Below, piece after piece: positions 1 to 5,471 of a stretch of DNA of 5,471 nt (position 1 is its first letter; each line of letters begins with the position of its first letter). The notes under the pieces are model-generated. The model searched no databases. It was not told where the DNA came from and saw nothing but the letters and a program-made list of their open reading frames with translations. This DNA comes from Pyrinomonadaceae bacterium (lineage in GTDB: Bacteria > Acidobacteriota > Blastocatellia > Pyrinomonadales > Pyrinomonadaceae): contig JACCTF010000048.1 of assembly GCA_013812565.1 (NCBI GenBank), positions 1-5,471 on the forward strand. Direction: 5' to 3'. The position numbers were made by a program, and so were the translations under genes.

Positions 1-941
1 TTTTCAAACGACAATCCGCCGGGGATCGTAACTTTCGATGCCCAATAGACGCGCCGCCCGTTGACCTTGACCCGCAGGTCGGGCTGGATGTGCCGGGCCG
101 GGACGCGCCAATATTGTGTGAGATTGATCGAGCGATACGTCCACGAGGGCCGCTCAGTTACCTTTACCCCCGACGGGTTATCTTCGTTGGTGGTCGCCAG
201 CACCAGCGCGTCGCCGTCGCCGTACATCAACATCTCATCGCGCCGGTAGTTCTCCTTATCAACGAAGCCGTCGTCGGTGTAGCCGGCGAACAGCTCGCGG
301 CTGTCAACGACGCGGTCTTTGAGCCACAAATGGCGCAGGCGCTCGAAGTTGCCCATCGTCGCCGTCACAGTCAACTCCTCGATGGGAGCGCTGTTGTCAT
401 GATGATGAACCGCTAGTTCAAGCTCATGGGGACGGTCGCTGTAGATGCTGGCAACGACGTAAACGTGCGCGCCGTTGGCGGTGAACGGCTCCACCTCGAT
501 GCGCACGCTTAAACGTTCAACGGGTTGCGGCTTGGCCGGAAGCCTTGTCAGCTTGCCTTCGGTCGTCGCAACCCAGAGCCGCTTACCGCGCTTTCCGGGG
601 TCCATTTCGCTCATTTCGAGTTCGCTAAAACCCATGCGGCTGAAGCGTGAGCCGGCCCCCTTGGTTACCGGCTCGATGGCGATAAAGTTAATTAGCTCCG
701 GCTCACTGCTGGACTTTCCGAGGATGCCGACGCGAATTAGTCCGCGCGGCCCCCGGATGCCGCCCGGAGAGGGCAGGCCGAAAATAAGGCCGTCCCTTCG
801 CCCCCAAATTAATGCGCCCTGCGGATCTTTTGGACGTAGCCACTGTCCATCGCCATTCTGGGAGACAGCCAGAGCTTGCGTCCCTGTTAGCAAGAACAAT
901 AGCTGAAGTCCAATCATGGAGAGGCGTCTGATGAAGATCAT
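1..941 (-). CDS. Secreted protein of unknown function, C-terminus cut by window edge
   Basis: An open frame runs from ATG at 941 to the left edge without a stop, giving 313 residues; the 3' end is missing. The N-terminus is a signal peptide: IFIRR basic start, hydrophobic stretch about residues 9-20, and an ALA cleavage site after residue 25. The product should therefore leave the cytoplasm. The mature part seen has no membrane segment or Cys and looks beta-rich. Notable stretches are WGRRDGLIFGLPSPGG at 46-61, a HHHD cluster at 179-182, TATMGNFERLRHLWLKD at 193-209 and YWASKVTIPGG at 299-309. I do not recognise a named family or catalytic motif and assign no function. The start is chosen because GGAG lies 7 bases upstream; M9 (917) is a weaker alternative. 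It starts one base after the receptor stop codon, so it is co-transcribed with the receptor and may act on the same substrate in the periplasm or outside the cell (inference). Confidence 0.85.
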   Translation of the reverse strand, partial: MIFIRRLSMIGLQLLFLLTGTQALAVSQNGDGQWLRPKDPQGALIWGRRDGLIFGLPSPGGIRGPRGLIRVGILGKSSSEPELINFIAIEPVTKGAGSRFSRMGFSELEMSEMDPGKRGKRLWVATTEGKLTRLPAKPQPVERLSVRIEVEPFTANGAHVYVVASIYSDRPHELELAVHHHDNSAPIEELTVTATMGNFERLRHLWLKDRVVDSRELFAGYTDDGFVDKENYRRDEMLMYGDGDALVLATTNEDNPSGVKVTERPSWTYRSINLTQYWRVPARHIQPDLRVKVNGRRVYWASKVTIPGGLSFE

Positions 942-942
942 G

Positions 943-3900
943 CTAGAACTCCAACTTCACTCCTAACTGGATTCGCCGCGGGCCGTTCTGCTGCGTGGTG
1001 AGAATGCCGAACGGCGTACCGGAGCCTACGAGCGTCGCCGTGTTCAAATCACGCGGCGCTAAATTGAAGATGGTGGTAGCTGACCCGCCGGTGCCGAGCA
1101 CCACGCGGTTGAAGGCGTTGAATGCGTTCGCTTGGAGCAGGAGCACGAACCGTTCACCGAGGGGCGTCCGCTTGGTGATTGAGATGTCCTCGTTGTAGTA
1201 GGGTTGTGCCCGCAGGTCGTCGAAGAATTTCGGCGCGTTGCCGAACTCGCCCACCGGCGGCGCGACGAAGGCTGCGGGGTTGATGTAAAACTGGCACGGT
1301 TGGCGACCGCTACCGAGCAGCGGACCCGAGCAGCTTCGATCATAAGCGGGGTTCACGACCGGCACGCCGGTCACTCGATTCGGACGGAAGCTGAAACCAT
1401 CTTGGGCACGTAACGGATTGCCGGCGCCGAATGCCTGGTACTCCAAGAAGAGCGGGCGACCGCTTTGGTACAGGTGAATGGCGCTCACCTGCCAGCCGCC
1501 CACGAGCTTGCCAACCACGCCGCCCTGGTTGAGCAATGGCTTGCCGGGCCCAATCGGGAGTTCGTAGGTGTAGCTCAATGCAAGCACGTGCGGGATGTCC
1601 GAGCTGGTCACCGAGCGTTCGCTGCGGTTGTCATAAAAGTCCTGCTGGAAGGAACGGGCGAACAGGGCGTTCTCAGCGCCCGCCGCCGCGCCTTGAAACG
1701 AATCAACGTCGCCGAGGGTCTTCGAGAACGTGTAGGACAGTAGCATCGTCAGGCCGCCGGAGAAGCGCTTCTGCAATTTTGTCAGCAAGCCGTTGTAGGA
1801 AGTGCTGCCAACCGGCTGCATGAGGTTGTCGATGTTGCCGTACTGCGGGAAAGGCCTGAGCGCCTGCGCCACGGTCGCGCTGGGGCCGAACAATTGCCGG
1901 AACGTTGGAAACGGCGACAGATCGCCCGCATTCATCATCACCCGCGGATCAGCGATGTTCAAGTTCAAAAACTCGTTCAGAGGAAGTCCCGCGGCGGTGG
2001 CCGCTCCGCGAAAACGCTCGGCGGCTTCCCTCGGCACCTGATTCGGTTTGCGCCAGATGCCGAGATGGTAGATGTGCGTGCCGACGTAGCCGACGCTGGC
2101 GAGGAAGTCGCCCGGCAGTTGCCGTTGAACCTCGAACGCCCAATTGATTTGCGTTGGCAAGTGACCCACTTCTGAGTCAAGCAATGCAGGGTTCGCATTG
2201 CCCGACAGTAAGCCCGGATCGATCGTCGGAGGGGGCGTGAAGCCAGGGAAGGGCTGATCCAGGAAGAATGCCGGTGAGCCGAGAGCGTCACCGGGACGGT
2301 TGGCGGTGGCAACGCCGTTGAAGCCCGCCGCGTAGAGCCCGCCGGAGATTCCGTTCGTAAGGTTGTCGTTACCTAATGGGCGAGTAATGGCAAAGCTTGT
2401 GCGGATGACGGTGCGCTCTTTACCAAGCAGCGCACCGAGGAAGCCGCCTTCCACATCCGGCGTGTAAGCTAGGCCGACGCGCGGCTGAAACGCGGTCCAG
2501 TCGATGTCGCCGATTCGTTTTCTGCCATTTCGCCCCGGGCCTTCTCCAAAGAAAGTATATGCGCCAAGCCTTCCACCCGCACGCGGGTTGGGAAGGATTC
2601 GGTCCACGGTCGAAACGCGCCCGAGCACTTCGGTGCGCGGGATCGCAAGGTCGTAGCGAAATCCGAGGTTGAGCGTCAGGTTACGTGTCACTTTCCAATC
2701 ATTCTGCACGAAACCGCTCGCCGTCAGCCAGCGGTAGCCGGCGGTGGTCGCGCCCAAATCGAAGCGTGAGAAATCGACCGCGCCGAACAGGAAGCTCGCC
2801 GCCGAACTGCCCGTCGCCCCCGACGGGACAGAGACCGCACGCGGCCCTTGGGCGGTATTGACGAAGCCGACGCCGTTCAAAGCAGTTTGCGTTGGCTCGA
2901 ACGCGAAGGAGCCGGCGTTGTTGCTCCCCTCGTTGCGCTGAAGTCGCCGGAACTCGCCGCCGATCTTCAACGTGTGATTGCCGCGCACATAAGTCACCGT
3001 GTCATTCGCGAGGAAACGATTCTGCGCGACGAACGAGAAGCCGCCCCCGCCGATCCCGTTCTGGTTGCGGATTCCGATCCCCGGATACGGGGAACCAGCC
3101 GGCAGACTAATCCCACGGAGACCCAAGCTGGACAGCGGTGGAGTCGGCACCACAGGTCCGTTGGTAAAGCGGTCGCGTAGGAAACCGAACGAAAAGCTGT
3201 TGATCAATCGCGGCGAAATAGTGAAGTTGTGAGCGATGCGCGTCTGCAGCCCTGGCGAGTCGTTCTGTCCCGCATTGAGATCATTGAGCGTGCCGATGTT
3301 GGCGGTAAGGTTGCTGGCGAGCGAGACGCTGACCGCCAGTGTCTGACGCGAGCTGAGGTTATGGTCGATCTTGACGACGAACCGCTCCTGATCGGTGGTC
3401 GAACGAAGCTGTCGGGAGAAATTATTAAAGAGCGCATCAGTTTGCGCCTGCGGGAAATCCTGCAAAATTCTTCGAGCTGCCGCGCTTAGACCCGCATAGC
3501 CAGCGGGGATTATGTTACCCGCCAACGGATCGCGAATCTGATACGACCGGCCGTCCGGTCCCGTGACCGTGCGCACTTGTGTCGGATCGTAGATCGCGCC
3601 CGCGATGACGGGGCGCCCCGCCGGGTCGAAAAGAGGCAATCGTTCCGCTGCATTCAGTGGATTGGGGACGGTGACTTGGGTGCCGAGCAGCTGGGAGAAG
3701 TCACCTTGTCGGAATCGATTGGGGAACGTGGTCAGGTTGAAGCTGTTGGCGCTTGGACGGAACTTGAACCCGGTGTAGCTGGTGAAAAAGAACGTCCGGT
3801 CGTGCCCCGAGTAAAAGGCTCGACCGCCTTCTCCAAAGCGCGGCAGATAAACGGGACCGCCGAGCGAGAAGCCGTATTCGTTCTGCTTGAGCGGCGCTTT

Positions 3901-4743
3901 TACTGGCTCTGTTCTGTTGAATCCGGCGGTTGCCTTCGTCACAAAGTCGAAGGCGTTGAGCTTGTCATTCTGGTGGAACTCGAACACGTTGCCGTGGAAA
4001 TCGTTCGTCCCCGAGCGTAGCGTGAAAGAGATGATGCCGCTTGCCAGCCCGTACTCCGCCGAGTAACTGTTGTTACTGATCTTAAATTCCCCGACGGCTT
4101 CGAGCGATGGATGATTTGATCCGATGGCACCCGAAGAATTAGTGTCCGCGATCGGCACGCCGTCAACATAAACTTCCGCCGAGGCGCTCGGCGTGCCGCT
4201 GATGTGGAGACGTAAATCGGGATTCGCGCCCGGCACCGAACCGCTGACGCCCGGCGTCAAAATGACGAAGTTCAGCGGGTTACGCATACTGCCGGTGAGT
4301 GGCACCGGCAAATCCAGAATCTGTCGGCGCGAGACGGACGTGCCCGTGTCGGAGGTCGCCGTGTCGAGCGTGGCGCTGGCCTCGTCCGTTATGGTGACCG
4401 TCTCGGTCACCTCGCCGGGACTGAGGGTGAGTGTTAATGCCGAAGTGCGGCCCACATCAACCTGAATCTCTGATTGGATGAACCTCTTGAACCCCGTCCG
4501 CTCGGCGATGACCTCATAGCTCCCCACGACCAGTGCCGGGAACAAGAAGCTCCCGGAACCATCCGTAGTTACTTCTGTACGCGCCCCCGTTGCCTTGTTC
4601 GTCAGAGTTACAGTGGCGTCAGGGATGACCTGATCTTGCTGATCTACAATCAGTCCCCTGATTGCTCCCCGGTCACTCTGTCCGAGTGTGGTAATAGCCA
4701 ACAGGAGAATTGCGACTAAAGATGCTGTGATAGACAGTTTCAT
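943..4743 (-). CDS. Oar-like TonB-dependent outer-membrane receptor with N-terminal carboxypeptidase-regulatory-like domain
   Basis: A complete 1266-residue outer-membrane receptor, expected to import a ligand using TonB/ExbBD energy. Order: signal peptide 1-22 (MKLSITAS plus hydrophobic core); Ig-like carboxypeptidase-regulatory domain about 25-110; TonB-box-like ETVTI at 114-118; plug about 127-255 with YVDGVPI at 192-198 and SAEYGLASG at 228-236; then a beta barrel ending LGVKLEF, a terminal-aromatic signal for BAM insertion. Barrel phrases such as FFFTSYTGFKFRP, GLAYTPD and LLSYTFSKTLGD match the Oar-like receptors of Acidobacteriota rather than Bacteroidetes SusC, and no SusD-like gene adjoins. 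Only two Cys exist (1138, 1150), probably a disulfide in an outer loop. Start: ATG 4743 has AAGGA 7 bases upstream and gives a clean signal peptide. ATG 4770 would add nine charged residues and has a weaker site. Substrate unknown. First gene of an operon, probably under LacI-type control. Confidence 0.93.
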   Translation of the reverse strand: MKLSITASLVAILLLAITTLGQSDRGAIRGLIVDQQDQVIPDATVTLTNKATGARTEVTTDGSGSFLFPALVVGSYEVIAERTGFKRFIQSEIQVDVGRTSALTLTLSPGEVTETVTITDEASATLDTATSDTGTSVSRRQILDLPVPLTGSMRNPLNFVILTPGVSGSVPGANPDLRLHISGTPSASAEVYVDGVPIADTNSSGAIGSNHPSLEAVGEFKISNNSYSAEYGLASGIISFTLRSGTNDFHGNVFEFHQNDKLNAFDFVTKATAGFNRTEPVKAPLKQNEYGFSLGGPVYLPRFGEGGRAFYSGHDRTFFFTSYTGFKFRPSANSFNLTTFPNRFRQGDFSQLLGTQVTVPNPLNAAERLPLFDPAGRPVIAGAIYDPTQVRTVTGPDGRSYQIRDPLAGNIIPAGYAGLSAAARRILQDFPQAQTDALFNNFSRQLRSTTDQERFVVKIDHNLSSRQTLAVSVSLASNLTANIGTLNDLNAGQNDSPGLQTRIAHNFTISPRLINSFSFGFLRDRFTNGPVVPTPPLSSLGLRGISLPAGSPYPGIGIRNQNGIGGGGFSFVAQNRFLANDTVTYVRGNHTLKIGGEFRRLQRNEGSNNAGSFAFEPTQTALNGVGFVNTAQGPRAVSVPSGATGSSAASFLFGAVDFSRFDLGATTAGYRWLTASGFVQNDWKVTRNLTLNLGFRYDLAIPRTEVLGRVSTVDRILPNPRAGGRLGAYTFFGEGPGRNGRKRIGDIDWTAFQPRVGLAYTPDVEGGFLGALLGKERTVIRTSFAITRPLGNDNLTNGISGGLYAAGFNGVATANRPGDALGSPAFFLDQPFPGFTPPPTIDPGLLSGNANPALLDSEVGHLPTQINWAFEVQRQLPGDFLASVGYVGTHIYHLGIWRKPNQVPREAAERFRGAATAAGLPLNEFLNLNIADPRVMMNAGDLSPFPTFRQLFGPSATVAQALRPFPQYGNIDNLMQPVGSTSYNGLLTKLQKRFSGGLTMLLSYTFSKTLGDVDSFQGAAAGAENALFARSFQQDFYDNRSERSVTSSDIPHVLALSYTYELPIGPGKPLLNQGGVVGKLVGGWQVSAIHLYQSGRPLFLEYQAFGAGNPLRAQDGFSFRPNRVTGVPVVNPAYDRSCSGPLLGSGRQPCQFYINPAAFVAPPVGEFGNAPKFFDDLRAQPYYNEDISITKRTPLGERFVLLLQANAFNAFNRVVLGTGGSATTIFNLAPRDLNTATLVGSGTPFGILTTQQNGPRRIQLGVKLEF
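949..952 (-). promoter_or_regulatory. Ribosome-binding site of the secreted-protein gene, inside the receptor gene
   Basis: On the minus strand GGAG lies in the Leu-Glu codons just before the receptor's final Phe and TAG stop, with 7 bases to the ATG at 941. The order GGAG-TTCTAGC-ATG places the stop one base before the next start, an arrangement typical of translational coupling. It decides the start of the downstream gene. Confidence 0.7.
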
Positions 4744-4750
4744 GTTCTTT

Positions 4751-4755
4751 TCCTT
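4751..4755 (-). promoter_or_regulatory. Ribosome-binding site supporting receptor start at 4743
   Basis: The minus strand reads AAGGA, then 7 bases (AAAGAAC), then ATG at 4743. This favours the second in-frame ATG over the one at 4770, whose nearest purine run (AGAGG) is about 10 bases away. The shorter form also leaves a standard signal peptide directly at the N-terminus. Confidence 0.6.
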
Positions 4756-4813
4756 ACTTCGTTCCACCATCGATAGCGAGCCTCTAAGCTCTGGAAGCTG
4801 CGTTTAAGATTGT

Positions 4814-4852
4814 CACAGCAGACGGACGCGAGCGGTTTTCAAGTGTGCTGTG
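4814..4852 (-). repeat. Inverted repeat in the receptor leader
   Basis: CACAGCA at 4814-4820 pairs with TGCTGTG at 4846-4852, a 7-bp perfect stem around a 25-nt loop, extended outward by a possible G-U and a G-C pair. In the transcript it would lie about 60-110 nt before the start codon. A role in RNA structure is possible, but a repeat of this size may also occur by chance. Confidence 0.25.
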
Positions 4853-4942
4853 GCGGCCAAGAGGTATCTGAAGCCGATTCCGTGAAAAACAACCGCATCC
4901 CAGTTATGGCAATAAACCCAAAAGGGCACCGGTCTACATGAT

Positions 4943-4960
4943 TTTGAGAACACCCTCAAA
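4943..4960 (-). repeat. Short hairpin in the receptor leader
   Basis: TTTGAG at 4943-4948 and CTCAAA at 4955-4960 form a 6-bp stem with a 6-nt loop. On the minus strand it is not followed by a run of T, so it is not an intrinsic terminator. It may be a minor leader structure. Confidence 0.25.
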
Positions 4961-4976
4961 GTTAATTCTGATTTCT

Positions 4977-4984
4977 AAACGTTT
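4977..4984. promoter_or_regulatory. LacI-family operator-like palindrome, site 1 (in receptor leader)
   Basis: AAACGTTT is a perfect 8-bp palindrome with the central CpG typical of LacI/PurR/CcpA-type operators. Its centre is about 124 bases downstream of the predicted receptor transcription start and 128 bp from site 2, so it could act as an auxiliary site for looping or as a roadblock. On the minus strand it sits in TATTAAAACGTTTA, closely resembling site 2. Confidence 0.45.
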
Positions 4985-5102
4985 TAATAATGATGAATAA
5001 CTTTCTCCGCGTAATAAAAATCACCATTTACTAGGTTAAAGCCTGAATTCTTCAATAACACGGGAGATCACCTAGGATACTAGCGAGCCGGCTGTAAATA
5101 TT

Positions 5103-5114
5103 TTAAACGTTTAA
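5103..5114. promoter_or_regulatory. LacI-family operator, site 2 (overlaps receptor -10 element)
   Basis: TTAAACGTTTAA is a perfect 12-bp palindrome centred on CpG, the best of the four sites. It shares 5111-5114 with the predicted minus-strand -10 (5111-5116) and covers the predicted transcription start, a classic position for repression. Assignment to the neighbouring LacI-family protein is inferred from divergent position and site class. Confidence 0.6.
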
Positions 5115-5139
5115 TACATCCAGCCTATACGCTTGTCAA
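5111..5139 (-). promoter_or_regulatory. Predicted sigma-70-type promoter of the receptor operon
   Basis: On the minus strand a perfect TTGACA -35 (5139-5134) is followed by a 17-bp spacer and TATTAA as -10 (5116-5111, 4 of 6 consensus matches). Transcription would start near 5104. The -10 is overlapped by a perfect LacI-type palindrome. This is the best promoter-like match I found on the minus strand of the intergenic region. It gives a leader of about 360 nt, which is long; a closer promoter is not excluded. Confidence 0.55.
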
Positions 5140-5142
5140 GGA

Positions 5143-5154
5143 TTTTTTTTGTTT
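5143..5154 (-). promoter_or_regulatory. A-tract upstream of the receptor -35 (UP-element-like)
   Basis: The minus strand reads AAACAAAAAAAA just before the TTGACA box, separated from it by TCC. A-tracts at this position are known to raise promoter strength by contacting the RNA polymerase alpha C-terminal domains. The placement supports the promoter call, but activity is inferred. Confidence 0.4.
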
Positions 5155-5185
5155 ATTACCACGAATTTTTAAGAGCCGTGCTTGT

Positions 5186-5201
5186 TTTGAAACGTTAAAA
5201 A
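5186..5201. promoter_or_regulatory. LacI-family operator-like palindrome, site 3
   Basis: The AACGTT core at 5191-5196 is flanked by TTT (5186-5188) and AAA (5199-5201), a 16-bp imperfect palindrome with two mismatched pairs. Its centre is 85 bp from site 2 and 22 bp from site 4, close to whole helical turns. It lies upstream of both divergent genes. Confidence 0.45.
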
Positions 5202-5210
5202 TAAGGAGCT

Positions 5211-5220
5211 AAAACGTTAT
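5211..5220. promoter_or_regulatory. LacI-family operator-like palindrome, site 4 (near repressor promoter)
   Basis: AAAACGTTAT has a perfect AACGTT core (5213-5218) and one further matching pair (5211/5220) after a mismatch. It lies where the -35 of the candidate repressor promoter (-10 at 5235-5240) would be, so binding could repress the repressor gene itself. It is the weakest palindrome of the four. Confidence 0.4.
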
Positions 5221-5234
5221 TGCCGAATTTGATT

Positions 5235-5240
5235 TATACT
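5235..5240 (+). promoter_or_regulatory. Candidate -10 element for the LacI-family gene
   Basis: TATACT matches the -10 consensus at 5 of 6 bases and lies about 80 bases before the TTG start. No good -35 is seen at the right distance; that position is filled by operator-like site 4. A second option is TTGAAA (5187-5192) with a 17-bp spacer to TAAAAC (5210-5215), which would overlap sites 3 and 4. Either way the start region would be covered by operator-like sites. Confidence 0.3.
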
Positions 5241-5309
5241 GTCCGAGAGATTAACTGCTGAGAGCTTAAATAATCGCCGTGGGGCTTTAAAGCGAGACTT
5301 GAATGAGTT

Positions 5310-5314
5310 GGAGG
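5310..5314 (+). promoter_or_regulatory. Ribosome-binding site deciding a TTG start
   Basis: GGAGG is followed by 7 bases and TTG at 5322, an ideal spacing. The other in-frame starts, GTG 5337 and ATG 5361, have no comparable site. An in-frame TGA at 5304-5306 closes the frame upstream. Confidence 0.75.
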
Positions 5315-5321
5315 TAGACTA

Positions 5322-5471
5322 TTGAGCGGCAGGCGAGTGACAAGAACAAAACAGGTTACCATGCATGATGTGGCACGACTGGCCAACGTTTCCGTGGCGA
5401 CGGTCTCAGCCGTGATTAACGGCAAGAACGGAGTGAGCGCGAAACTCACGAAGCAGGTCAAAGAAGCAATG
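5322..5471 (+). CDS. LacI-family transcriptional regulator, N-terminal fragment (rest beyond window)
   Basis: The first 50 residues are present and the frame is still open at the right edge. The helix-turn-helix head is unmistakable: VTMHDVARLANVSVATVSAV at 12-31, then ING and a VSAKLTKQV segment at 38-46. Family members are usually about 330-350 residues, with a periplasmic-binding-protein-like sensor domain that binds a sugar or nucleoside effector; that domain is not visible here. Compared with E. coli LacI, the operator-reading residues Tyr17, Gln18 and Arg22 are Val25, Ala26 and Ala30, so its base preference should differ. The TTG start adds a basic lead (SGRRVTRTKQ) before the head. ATG 5361 would cut into the first conserved helix and is unlikely. 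Divergent from the receptor operon across a region with four CpG-centred palindromes, it is the likely local repressor (inference). Confidence 0.92.
   Translation, partial: MSGRRVTRTKQVTMHDVARLANVSVATVSAVINGKNGVSAKLTKQVKEAM

Larger units (their letters stand above)
4744..5104 (-). other. Probable long 5' leader of the receptor operon; no gene seen
   Basis: This is the stretch between the predicted receptor transcription start (about 5104, inferred from the promoter at 5111-5139) and its start codon, about 360 nt. It is clearly more AT-rich than the flanking genes, especially 4965-5104, and has no convincing open frame on either strand. It contains one operator-like palindrome (4977-4984) and two inverted repeats, listed separately. 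I do not recognise a known riboswitch or leader class. A second, closer promoter cannot be excluded, though I found no good -35/-10 pair on the minus strand here. Confidence 0.45.

Noticed and set aside
475..906. Open frame of 143 codons on the plus strand
   Set aside because: It lies antisense to the secreted-protein gene, whose frame runs uninterrupted with a signal peptide and ribosome-binding site. The plus-strand translation is rich in Arg, Pro and Ser with no recognisable domain.
1901..1906. Further AACGTT copies inside genes (also 512-517 and 5385-5390)
   Set aside because: About one such 6-mer is expected by chance per window of this size. These copies lie in coding sequence, lack longer palindromic flanks and are scattered, unlike the intergenic cluster.
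3577..4020. Open frame of 147 codons on the plus strand
   Set aside because: Antisense to the receptor barrel and plug, with no recognisable domain; long antisense frames are common in GC-rich genes.
943..4743. Receptor as a Bacteroidetes SusC
   Set aside because: The barrel phrases are those of Oar-like receptors, and the next gene is not a SusD-like lipoprotein (its signal peptide has no lipobox cysteine).
4768..4770. Upstream ATG as the receptor start
   Set aside because: It would put nine mostly charged residues before a standard signal peptide and has a weaker ribosome-binding site than ATG 4743. Not fully excluded.
4943..4960. Hairpin as an intrinsic terminator
   Set aside because: No T-run follows on the minus strand, and on the plus strand there is no upstream gene to terminate.
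5234..5461. Open frame of 75 codons on the minus strand across the regulator start
   Set aside because: It overlaps the clear LacI-type head on the opposite strand and the regulatory region, and its translation resembles no family.

Overview
The window looks like Acidobacteriota DNA. The main evidence is the large gene, a TonB-dependent receptor of the 'Oar-like' type: signal peptide, carboxypeptidase-regulatory-like domain, plug and a barrel of about 1000 residues. This type is strongly expanded in that phylum. GC-rich coding sequence and an AT-rich intergenic region fit but do not prove it. No rRNA, tRNA, mobile element or CRISPR array was seen, and the phylum assignment is an inference.

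Layout. Two genes lie on the minus strand and one on the plus strand, diverging from one regulatory region. At 4743..943 (minus) is the receptor. One base after its stop codon, at 941..1 (minus), begins a second gene for a secreted protein of unknown function, which runs off the left edge. Its ribosome-binding site lies in the last codons of the receptor gene, so the two are almost certainly one operon. At 5322 (plus) a LacI-family repressor begins, from a TTG codon with a very good ribosome-binding site; only its DNA-binding head (50 residues) is in the window.

The region between the start codons (4744-5321) is the most informative part. It holds four AACGTT-centred palindromes of the kind LacI-family proteins bind. 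One, a perfect 12-bp palindrome (5103-5114), overlaps the -10 element of a strong-looking minus-strand promoter (A-tract, TTGACA, 17-bp spacer, TATTAA) that points at the receptor gene. Another lies upstream of the predicted receptor transcript start with a close neighbour near the repressor's own start, and one lies inside the receptor leader. Transcription from this promoter would give a leader of about 360 nt.

Working model (inference): the LacI-type protein senses a small molecule, probably a sugar, and controls both itself and the receptor-secreted protein operon. The operon would capture and import, or process outside the cytoplasm, the matching nutrient. The substrate cannot be read from this sequence.
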